From Coxiellaceae bacterium (lineage in GTDB: Bacteria > Pseudomonadota > Gammaproteobacteria > Coxiellales > Coxiellaceae), in assembly GCA_014238445.1 (NCBI GenBank), contig JABABC010000092.1, positions 1 to 6,490 of the forward strand: a stretch of DNA of 6,490 nucleotides, given 5' to 3'. The position numbers were made by a program, and so were the translations under genes. The notes under the pieces were generated by a model. That model was not told the origin of the DNA. It saw only the letters and a program-made list of their open reading frames with translations, and searched no databases. Positions 1-5,916 of this stretch are shown in pieces (position 1 is the first letter of the stretch; every line of letters starts with the position of its first letter).

Positions 1-3
1 ACG

Positions 4-1227
4 ATGTCATTGGTTATCAAAAAGTTTGGGGGTTCGTCCTTAGCGGATCTATCCTGTTTGAAAGCCGTGACACGTATTATTGCAGATAATCATCAATCCG
101 GTACGCAATTGGTTGTTGTGGTTTCTGCTTCAGCAGGACATACCGATACCTTGGTTCAGTCAGCGCGTGCTATATCCACATTGCCTGATCCTCGAGAATA
201 CGATGCATTATTGGCTTCAGCAGAACAGGCCAGTGCCGCCATGCTCAGTCTTTTGTTAATCGAACAGTCGATACCCGCTGTTTCATTAACAGGCATGCAA
301 GCAGGTATTCATACTAACGCTATACATAATAAGGCTCATATTGAATCCGTGGATACAACTCGCATCCGATCACATCTTTCGGCCGGTCAGGTGGTGGTTG
401 TGACAGGCTTTCAAGGAGAGAGTGCGTCTGGTGATATGACCACCTTGGGGCGCGGGGGCTCGGATATGTCAGCCGTGGTGTTAGCCGGCGCTTTGCAAGC
501 TGATGCTTGTTATATCTATACCGATGTTAATGGGGTGTATTCAGCTGATCCAAAAATTGTACCAGCAGCGCATCGCTTATCTAAACTCACGCTTGCCGAG
601 ATGCAGCAGATGGCACAGCTGGGTGCGAAAGTGATGCAACAACAAGCTCTCGATTATTGTTATCAACATCATATTCCTTTGCGTATTGCATCAACCTTTG
701 AACCTGATGAGGGAACGTTGATTCTTCGAGCCGAAGGCGGAGGGGTGCCTTGGGTCGGTGTGGGTTGTCAGCCTGATCAAGTGCAGTTTACGTTGTCTGG
801 CATCAGTGACTGGGGTGCTATTGTTTCAGCTTTGCATAGTGCGATGCGAGTAGTCGCCATTGATATCGATCTCGTGATACAAAGTCATCAGGGTGATGCT
901 TGTTGTTCAGATTTAAACTTTACGGTGCATTATGATGATCATGAGCAAGCACTGATTATTGCTAACCAGTTGCGGCGTGATTTTAGTTTAAGCGGTGTTG
1001 AATATCAGCAATCGTTAGCGAAGGTGTCGCTGATTGGGCATAATCTCATGGCACAACCTTCGGTGGTGACGGATATTCTAACGCTGGCCGATGATAAAGA
1101 TATTCATATTCGTTGGTTTGCTTCCAGTGCTGCGCGCATGACCTGGGTCGTGCCACAAGATCAGATGCAGACGCTGGCTTGTTTATTGCATCAATCCTAT
1201 TTGGAGAATGTGTCGTTAACGGCTTAG
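4..1227 (+). CDS. lysC: Aspartate kinase (aspartokinase), monofunctional, divergent ACT domains
   Basis: Cytosolic enzyme that phosphorylates L-aspartate with ATP, the first step towards lysine/diaminopimelate, threonine and methionine. Seen in the 407-residue product: an N-terminal KFGGSS (residues 7-12), ASAEQ (71-75, keeping the substrate Glu74 of the usual STGEQ), VTGFQG (133-138), TTLGRGGSD (146-154) and YTDVNGVYSADP (172-183). These mark an amino-acid-kinase domain over about 1-240, followed by a tandem ACT-like region (about 260-400). Length is normal for monofunctional aspartokinases with two ACT domains. The ATG fits the family N-terminus, but only three bases precede it, so its ribosome site is out of view. 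Oddities: the conserved Arg after the GxKVL motif is Gln214 (AKVMQQQAL), the ACT1 PG motif and effector-side Asn are replaced, and the second ACT has SSAAR where SEIK is usual. Family assignment is firm; activity and feedback control are uncertain. Confidence 0.93.
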   Translation: MSLVIKKFGGSSLADLSCLKAVTRIIADNHQSGTQLVVVVSASAGHTDTLVQSARAISTLPDPREYDALLASAEQASAAMLSLLLIEQSIPAVSLTGMQAGIHTNAIHNKAHIESVDTTRIRSHLSAGQVVVVTGFQGESASGDMTTLGRGGSDMSAVVLAGALQADACYIYTDVNGVYSADPKIVPAAHRLSKLTLAEMQQMAQLGAKVMQQQALDYCYQHHIPLRIASTFEPDEGTLILRAEGGGVPWVGVGCQPDQVQFTLSGISDWGAIVSALHSAMRVVAIDIDLVIQSHQGDACCSDLNFTVHYDDHEQALIIANQLRRDFSLSGVEYQQSLAKVSLIGHNLMAQPSVVTDILTLADDKDIHIRWFASSAARMTWVVPQDQMQTLACLLHQSYLENVSLTA

Positions 1228-1523
1228 TCGACAGCTACACAGGCTTTTTTGCAGCCACTCGTGCAATTGACAAGCCACAACATAGCGTGTTCTTTTTTTA
1301 TTGTGTGACAGAGTTTAATGCAACCTTGATGCCCATTATTGCAGTCAATGGCGCATTGATTAAAACAGGTGGCATCACTGGGTGTGTGCCCTAATAATTT
1401 TATCCCCCACTTCTGACAATCTTGATAGCACTGAGGGTATTCGGGATAGCCTGCGTAGCTTAGGGGTATTGTTATACTGCCTAATAGCACAGCAGCGAGG
1501 AAAGAAGGTGCGATAATTCTCAT
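1224..1523 (-). CDS. Small secreted cysteine-rich protein, CX3C repeats, unknown function
   Basis: I do not recognise a family for this 99-residue protein. Residues 1-24 look like a Sec signal peptide: Met-Arg start, a hydrophobic stretch, then SYA before Gly25. The mature part would be about 75 residues and holds ten cysteines at 32, 36, 53, 57, 61, 68, 72, 87, 91 and 95. The pattern is CX3C-X16-CX3CX3C-X6-CX3C-X14-CX3CX3C, so the second half repeats the first. Spacing of four residues puts cysteines on one helix face, as in helical-hairpin disulfide proteins. An even cysteine number plus export suggests five disulfides formed in the periplasm or outside. A GGAG ribosome site (1532-1535) lies 8 nt before the ATG and a TATAAT box further up, so the gene looks expressed. 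It overlaps the aspartokinase stop by 4 bp, tail to tail. A toxin, inhibitor, host-directed effector or metal binder are all possible; none is shown. Confidence 0.8.
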   Translation of the reverse strand: MRIIAPSFLAAVLLGSITIPLSYAGYPEYPQCYQDCQKWGIKLLGHTPSDATCFNQCAIDCNNGHQGCIKLCHTIKKEHAMLWLVNCTSGCKKACVAVD

Positions 1524-1531
1524 GATAGTTA

Positions 1532-1559
1532 CTCCATACAGTCTAATAAGTAAATTATA
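1532..1559 (-). promoter_or_regulatory. -10 box and ribosome site of the cysteine-rich gene
   Basis: On the minus strand a perfect TATAAT (1554-1559) is followed by an AT-rich stretch and a GGAG ribosome site (1532-1535), 8 nt before the ATG at 1523. The likely transcript start is near 1547, giving a leader of about two dozen bases. No good -35 hexamer sits 16-18 bp upstream (the 17-bp position reads CAACGG), so an activator or an alternative sigma factor may be needed, or the box may be fortuitous. Confidence 0.5.
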
Positions 1560-1646
1560 GTAGAGAATTATTTGATCCGTTGGTTTTTTTATTAATTGTT
1601 AATTTATTGAAGGGGTTATATCTGATTGAGTGATTGATTAATCGGT

Positions 1647-2354
1647 TTAAATCAGTGACACCATAACGTGTTTTTCTTCGATGATAGTTCCTGCGTCTTG
1701 TTTCACGGTATAGGCTTGTTTATTGGCTTGAAAAGCAACAGATTGATGCAAGTGATGATTTTTATAGTGCACTGCAGCACCATCTTCTACCGCGATACAG
1801 GATGTGATGATGTTGTTTTGGATGAGCTCATGAACCAGTGGTTGTCGATCACCTTCACTGTCATAGTGAGGGCATCCACAGCCTGGCAGTAGTGACAGGC
1901 AAGGTAGAATATCCATGCGATCTTGATAAGCATCGGTGATGCCTTGTTCATACCAGCAGATCATACCAGCACTGACGCCGGTAAGAACGGTGCCTTGTTG
2001 GTTGGCTTTTTTTAGTAGGGAGTTAATTCCCCAGGTGTCAAAGACAGCGAGCATGCTTTTGGTGTTGCCGCCACCGACATAAATAATATCGCTATTAAGA
2101 ATCACCTGCTCTACTGCTGGGGTGCGATTAAAGAGCCGTAGCACATGAGGTTGGCAATTAAACTGAGAAAAGACTTCAAAAAAACGCGCAATATAAAGAT
2201 CATTTTCAGCGCTGGCCGTTGGGATAAAGCAAATCGATGGCTTGTCGGTGCGTGCTTGTTTTAGGATATATTCTTCGATCTGAAACTGTTGATGCATGCC
2301 ACCAAAGCCACCTCCGCCTATCACAATGATATCCCCTGCGGTTGGCTTGTCCAT
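1647..2354 (-). CDS. Peptidase E-like protein (family S51, class I glutamine amidotransferase-like fold)
   Basis: Probable cytosolic serine peptidase or dipeptidase of the peptidase E family; the known relatives cleave Asp-X dipeptides, but specificity here is an inference. The 235-residue product has a Gly-rich strand-loop IVIGGGGFGG (10-19), CFIPTASAEND (42-52), YVGGGNTKSML (92-102), the nucleophile elbow TGVSAGM (125-131) with Ser128, and CPHYDSEGDRQP (161-172) carrying the likely catalytic His163. Length is usual for the family. The ATG at 2354 has only a weak upstream GAG as ribosome site. The next internal Met (20) would remove the conserved Gly loop, so this start is preferred. The gene lies 103 nt downstream of gatB on the same strand and is probably transcribed separately or by read-through, since no hairpin terminator is visible in the gap. 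It is not the canonical enterobacterial PepE by sequence feel, so no symbol is given. Confidence 0.85.
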   Translation of the reverse strand: MDKPTAGDIIVIGGGGFGGMHQQFQIEEYILKQARTDKPSICFIPTASAENDLYIARFFEVFSQFNCQPHVLRLFNRTPAVEQVILNSDIIYVGGGNTKSMLAVFDTWGINSLLKKANQQGTVLTGVSAGMICWYEQGITDAYQDRMDILPCLSLLPGCGCPHYDSEGDRQPLVHELIQNNIITSCIAVEDGAAVHYKNHHLHQSVAFQANKQAYTVKQDAGTIIEEKHVMVSLI

Positions 2355-2457
2355 GGTCTTGGTCTCATTGTGGTAAAAATTACTGTAAGACTAGCATGTT
2401 AGTTGTAATGGCTGAAGCAATATTAAAAAAAACGGTTAGCTTGGGTTTTATTTTTAT

Positions 2458-3894
2458 TTAGCGTAGTCGTTCTCGTAAGAGTGTATTGACCGTTGCAGGG
2501 TTTGCTTTACCTGTTGTTCGCTTCATCGCTTGCCCGACAAAGAAAGCGAGGAGCTTATCTTTACCGGCCTTAAACTCATTGGCTTGCTCTGGGAACTCCG
2601 CAATAATCTCATCGATCAAGGTGGCTAGTTGGTCGTTATCATTAATTTGTGCTAGTCCTTGAGTCTCAATAACGTTGTTAGCATGATCATCCAGGTGTGT
2701 CCATAAATGCTGTTGCACTTCGCGTGCAATCGTATTGGAAATAATACCTGCTTGGATGGCTTGTAACAGCTCTGCGAGACGTTGCGGTTGTATTGGACAG
2801 GTGTCGATGCGCTGGTTTTCTCGATGACAGGTGGCAGTGAGTTCTCCGTTAATCCAGTTGGCGACCAGTGTGGCATCCGGTTGATCCATAGTAGTCAGTG
2901 TTTGTTCGAAATAGGTGGCTGTTTCCAAGTATTGAATAAGTTGCTGTGCGTTACTCTCCGATAGCTTAAGTGTATCAATGTAGCGTTGTTGTTTGGCTTT
3001 AGGTAGCTCGGGTAGTGCAGCTTGAATGGTATCAATCGTGGTTTGGGTAACGACAACCGGTAGTAAGTCAGGGTCTGGGAAATAGCGGTAATCATTAGCT
3101 TCTTCTTTACTGCGCATGGTGCGTGTCATATTTTTTTGAGGATCATACAGTCGCGTTTCTTGCACGATACGTTGACCGCATTCTAACGCATCGATTTGAC
3201 GATCACGTTCAAATAAAATGGCTTGTTCGATAAATCGAAACGAGTTGAGATTTTTAATTTCAGTGCGTGTGCCTAAGGTGTCGTCACCTTGTTGACGCAT
3301 TGACAGGTTCACGTCACAGCGAAAAGATCCTTCTTGCATATTGCCATCACTCACGCCTAAGTGCCGTACGAGTTGGTGTAATGCTTTCAGGTAGGCGATA
3401 GCCTCCCCTGCCGAACGAAAATCGGGTTCTGTGACAATCTCCAGGAGTGGGGTTCCCGCACGATTGAAGTCTAAGCCGGTTTCACCCAGCCAACCTTCAT
3501 GTATCGATTTGCCGGCGTCTTCTTCTAGGTGCGCGCGGTTAATGCGAATGCGTTTTGTGTCTTTGCTGACAGCGATATCTAAGTGCCCACCTGTAACAAT
3601 GGGATGTTGTAATTGCGTGATTTGATAGCCTTTGGGTAAATCGGGATAAAAATAGTTTTTACGTTCAAACACCGACTGTCGCGTGATGCTAGCATCAATG
3701 CTTAAGCCAAAGCGCACGGCTAATTCAACGGCTTTTTGGTTGACGACAGGCAGAGTGCCGGGCAAGCCTAAGTCAATGATGGAGGCGTGTTGATTGGGTT
3801 CTGCACCAAAACTGGTGGCTGAATGAGAAAATAATTTTGATTGTGTGCTTAATTGTGCGTGGACTTCGAGCCCTATGACAGTTTCCCAGCTCAT
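2458..3894 (-). CDS. gatB: Aspartyl/glutamyl-tRNA(Asn/Gln) amidotransferase subunit B
   Basis: GatB is the tRNA-binding and kinase subunit of GatCAB. It phosphorylates the Glu or Asp of a mischarged tRNA, then replaces the phosphate with ammonia delivered from GatA. From the chosen start the protein has 478 residues, the usual length, and begins MSWETVIGLEVHAQL. Hallmarks are Glu10 and His12 of the metal site, ERKNYFYPDLPKGYQI (77-92), HLEEDAGKS (122-130), DFNRAGTPLLEIVTEPD (142-158), NMQEGSFRCDVN (185-196), and a YqeY-like helical C-terminus ending in GKANPATVNTLLRERLR. An ATG 48 bases upstream (3942) is open but would add 16 unrelated residues inside gatA. The start at 3894 is preferred because it has AAGGGG 7 nt upstream and an ATGA overlap with the gatA stop, pointing to translational coupling. 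It is the last gene of the gatCAB operon. Confidence 0.97.
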   Translation of the reverse strand: MSWETVIGLEVHAQLSTQSKLFSHSATSFGAEPNQHASIIDLGLPGTLPVVNQKAVELAVRFGLSIDASITRQSVFERKNYFYPDLPKGYQITQLQHPIVTGGHLDIAVSKDTKRIRINRAHLEEDAGKSIHEGWLGETGLDFNRAGTPLLEIVTEPDFRSAGEAIAYLKALHQLVRHLGVSDGNMQEGSFRCDVNLSMRQQGDDTLGTRTEIKNLNSFRFIEQAILFERDRQIDALECGQRIVQETRLYDPQKNMTRTMRSKEEANDYRYFPDPDLLPVVVTQTTIDTIQAALPELPKAKQQRYIDTLKLSESNAQQLIQYLETATYFEQTLTTMDQPDATLVANWINGELTATCHRENQRIDTCPIQPQRLAELLQAIQAGIISNTIAREVQQHLWTHLDDHANNVIETQGLAQINDNDQLATLIDEIIAEFPEQANEFKAGKDKLLAFFVGQAMKRTTGKANPATVNTLLRERLR

Positions 3895-5354
3895 GTGTTG
3901 GCCCCTTGCTGTTGAAACGGGATCGGAATGGCATTGTGCCATTCAGTGTGTTGTTGGTATTGGTGTGCGATTTGCAGTAAACGATGTTCACTTAAGTGTG
4001 GGCCAATGAGTTGTGCGCCAATTGGCAATCCATCGTGTTGCCCGCAGGGGAGGCTTAAGGCCGGTAATCCCGCTAAATTGACTGCTGTCGTGTATCGGTC
4101 GGATTCAGCGTGTTCATGGGTATGGTTTAAAGCCATAGCGGTTGTCGGTGTGGTGGGTGTCAGTAAGGCATCCACGGTTTTGAATGCTTGTGTGAAGTCA
4201 TCACGAATGAGGCGACGGACTTTCTGCGCCTTGACGTAATAAGCATCGTAATAACCTGCGGAAAGCACGTAGGTTCCGGTGAGGATGCGACGTTGCACTT
4301 CATCTCCAAACGCTTCACTGCGTGAACGACGATAACAGTCTTCAAGGTTTTTAGGGTTCTCACAGCGATAGCCAAACCGTACGCCATCGTAGCGGGATAG
4401 ATTGGAAGAGCATTCCGCGGGAGCAATGATGTAATAACAACTCAGTGCATAGTGTGTGTGTGGCAGACTAACGGTGGTTAGCGTGGCGCCTTGTGCTTGT
4501 AATTGATCGGCAACACGCGCAATGGCGTCAGCAATGGCTGGGTCACAATGATCATGGAGATACTCTTCGGGAATGCCAATGGTTAAGCCTTTGACGGGTT
4601 GATTGAGCGTGCTGGTTGCATCGGGGAGGGGTTGTGACAGGCTGGTGGAGTCTTTGGGGTCGTGACCACTGAAGAGGTTGAGCAGTAAAGCATTGTCTTC
4701 GGCCGTGTGTGCCAAAATACCGGCCTGGTCTAAGCTTGAGGCAAACGCAATCATGCCGAAACGTGAGATACTACCATAGGTTGGTTTAATGCCTGTGAGC
4801 CCACAAAAGGCCGCAGGTTGACGTATTGAGCCACCGGTGTCAGTGCCTGTGGCTGCTGGGGTCAGCCGTGCCGCAACAGCGGCGGCAGAGCCACCGGAAG
4901 AACCACCCGGGCAATGTTGTGAGTTCCAAGGGTTCTTTACAGGGCCATAGTAGCTATTTTCATTGGTGCTGCCCATGGCAAATTCATCTTGGTTGGTTTT
5001 CCCTAACATGACGAGGCCTGCTTGCTCGCAGTGTTCAATGAGCGTGGCATTATAGGGTGCAATGAAGTTATCGAGCATTTTTGAGCCAGCACTGGTTTTA
5101 ACACCCCGGGTGCAAAAGGTGTCCTTGTGCGCTAATGGGATGCCTGTGAGGCGTTGGCTTTGACCTTGTGCGCGCAGATGATCAGCGCGATCAGCTTGTT
5201 GTAGAGCTTGTTCAGCTGTCACAGTGATGAAGCTATTGAGAGCAGAGTCGTGTTGTTGGATGCGGTCTAAAAAGTGTTGTGTGAGTTCGCGTGATGAGAC
5301 ACGTTTGTGCTCTAAATCATCGCACAGGGCAGTGAGTGTTTGAGTGTGTAGCAT
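3891..5354 (-). CDS. gatA: Aspartyl/glutamyl-tRNA(Asn/Gln) amidotransferase subunit A (amidase)
   Basis: GatA is the glutaminase subunit of GatCAB. It hydrolyses glutamine (or asparagine) and channels the ammonia to GatB. The 487-residue product is of standard length and shows the amidase-signature triad: Lys77 in GIPLAHKD, Ser152 in the PGGSSGGS segment (149-156), and the nucleophile Ser176 in TDTGGSIRQPA (171-181). These are offset by two from the Staphylococcus aureus numbering Lys79/Ser154/Ser178 as I recall it. LGKTNQDEFAMGSTNENS (117-134) and GIKPTYGSISRFG (188-200) are also typical. The ATG has AGGA 7 nt upstream, and that site (TAGGAT, 5361-5366) contains the TAG stop of gatC. The 3' end shares ATGA with gatB. 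The tight junctions suggest coupled translation and equal subunit supply. Nothing in the sequence suggests loss of function. Confidence 0.97.
   Translation of the reverse strand: MLHTQTLTALCDDLEHKRVSSRELTQHFLDRIQQHDSALNSFITVTAEQALQQADRADHLRAQGQSQRLTGIPLAHKDTFCTRGVKTSAGSKMLDNFIAPYNATLIEHCEQAGLVMLGKTNQDEFAMGSTNENSYYGPVKNPWNSQHCPGGSSGGSAAAVAARLTPAATGTDTGGSIRQPAAFCGLTGIKPTYGSISRFGMIAFASSLDQAGILAHTAEDNALLLNLFSGHDPKDSTSLSQPLPDATSTLNQPVKGLTIGIPEEYLHDHCDPAIADAIARVADQLQAQGATLTTVSLPHTHYALSCYYIIAPAECSSNLSRYDGVRFGYRCENPKNLEDCYRRSRSEAFGDEVQRRILTGTYVLSAGYYDAYYVKAQKVRRLIRDDFTQAFKTVDALLTPTTPTTAMALNHTHEHAESDRYTTAVNLAGLPALSLPCGQHDGLPIGAQLIGPHLSEHRLLQIAHQYQQHTEWHNAIPIPFQQQGANT
3902..3907 (-). promoter_or_regulatory. 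gatB ribosome binding site that decides its start
   Basis: AAGGGG on the minus strand, inside the 3' end of gatA, ends 7 nt before the ATG at 3894. It fixes the gatB start there and not at the upstream ATG (3942), which would place this site inside the gatB reading frame. Confidence 0.75.
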
Positions 5355-5363
5355 CGTTATATC

Positions 5364-5660
5364 CTAGTTTGAGTGATCGAGCACTGTAGGAACGGTGTAA
5401 AGATTGTCACGTACATGGTCAGTGAGCGGTTGGTCATTGAAATGTACGGGGTTGGTCGTTGCAGTATCTTCACGAAGCGGTTGTTCTAGTTCGAGTGGGT
5501 GAGTGAGTGGTATAACGTCACTCGTGTCTAGTGCATTCAGGTGTTGGGCTAGCGTTAAAAAATAGTCTATTTTAGTTTGCAGTGCGTCATATCTTGTACT
5601 CGTAACATTCAGTTTTGCAAGATGAGCTAGGTGGGCCAGTTCGTCAGGTGAGAGCGCCAT
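5364..5660 (-). CDS. gatC: Aspartyl/glutamyl-tRNA(Asn/Gln) amidotransferase subunit C
   Basis: GatC is the small subunit that wraps around the GatA-GatB interface and stabilises the amidotransferase. The 98-residue product has the family layout: an N-terminal helical part (ELAHLAHLAKLNV, 7-19, then a helix ending near LAQHLNALDTSDV), a proline-rich linker, and the LRED segment (62-65) that lies along GatA. Length is normal. The start at 5660 has AGGA 7 nt upstream. It is the first gene of the gatCAB operon, 9 nt before gatA, and faces away from mreB. The operon implies that this organism makes Asn-tRNA and/or Gln-tRNA by the indirect route; which one depends on whether it has AsnRS and GlnRS, not visible here. 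Confidence 0.93.
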   Translation of the reverse strand: MALSPDELAHLAHLAKLNVTSTRYDALQTKIDYFLTLAQHLNALDTSDVIPLTHPLELEQPLREDTATTNPVHFNDQPLTDHVRDNLYTVPTVLDHSN

Positions 5661-5663
5661 GTG

Positions 5664-5695
5664 TGATTCCTAGTAGGTGAAAGTTCATGGAATCA
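5664..5695. repeat. Inverted repeat between gat -10 box and gatC ribosome site
   Basis: TGATTCC (5664-5670) and GGAATCA (5689-5695) are perfect 7-bp inverted copies separated by 18 bp. One arm overlaps the gat -10 box, the other the gatC ribosome site. The placement would suit an operator. An RNA hairpin is less likely because the upstream arm lies before the predicted transcript start. A chance repeat cannot be excluded. Confidence 0.3.
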
Positions 5696-5720
5696 TAATC
5701 GACTCCTGTCTTGATGGGAA
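5692..5720 (-). promoter_or_regulatory. Putative sigma70 promoter of gatCAB
   Basis: On the minus strand TTCCCA (5715-5720, 4 of 6 to TTGACA) and TATGAT (5692-5697, 5 of 6 to TATAAT) are separated by exactly 17 bp. The predicted transcript start is near 5685, about 25 nt before the gatC ATG, leaving room for the AGGA ribosome site. It is the best pair seen ahead of gatC by eye. Confidence 0.5.
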
Positions 5721-5740
5721 GCGCTGGGGGATGGGATGGG
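5716..5740 (+). other. G-run cluster matching a G-quadruplex motif
   Basis: Four G runs (5716-5718, 5726-5730, 5733-5735, 5738-5740) with intervening stretches of 7, 2 and 2 bases fit the pattern G3+N1-7 repeated. It overlaps the -35 box of the putative gat promoter. Formation of a quadruplex is only a prediction. Confidence 0.35.
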
Positions 5741-5853
5741 CAGAAGTCATGCCTTGTGCGCTGGTGGGGTGGTGTGTAATCAGGTGTTTATGACCTATTG
5801 GTTAGATTCCACTTCAGGAGGACTCGACGGGTGTGCTTTTATCAGTTACAGTA

Positions 5854-5869
5854 TCGATTCGAAAATCGA
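5854..5869 (+). promoter_or_regulatory. Short hairpin in the mreB leader
   Basis: TCGATT and AATCGA form a perfect 6-bp stem around a CGAA loop, about 47 nt before the mreB start. No T-run follows, so it is not an intrinsic terminator. It could be a leader structure or a palindromic protein site. No convincing sigma70 promoter for mreB was found in the gap; TTGAAA (5874-5879) with TTAAAT (5898-5903) at 18 bp is weak. Confidence 0.25.
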
Positions 5870-5916
5870 GGGGTTGAAAGATCTCAATATAGAACTGTTA
5901 AATTAGAGTACAAATT

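Noticed and set aside
1241..1255. GGCT...AGCC with a T-run, as a terminator for the aspartokinase
   Set aside because: Four-bp stem with the T-run in the loop, not after it.
1113..1394. Open frame of 93 codons on the plus strand
   Set aside because: Overlaps the aspartokinase and lies antisense to the cysteine-rich gene; no ribosome site or family signal.
1623..1638. Tandem TGATTGAG/TGATTGAT near the end of the peptidase gene
   Set aside because: Only two imperfect 8-bp copies in AT-rich DNA; too little to call a repeat or a site.
2420..2457. Possible intrinsic terminator after gatB (T-run on the minus strand)
   Set aside because: The run of T is real, but the preceding bases (AACCCAAGCTAACCG) do not pair into a stem beyond AGCT.
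2355..2457. Promoter for the peptidase E-like gene (TTACAA, 18 bp, AGTAAT)
   Set aside because: Both boxes match only 4 of 6 in AT-rich DNA; not better than chance.
2895..3095. Open frames inside gatB and gatA in other frames, on both strands
   Set aside because: All lie within strongly conserved gat coding sequence and have no recognisable protein features.
5741..5916. tRNA or small RNA gene between gatC and mreB
   Set aside because: No cloverleaf, CCA-end pattern or GC-rich hairpin with T-run found.
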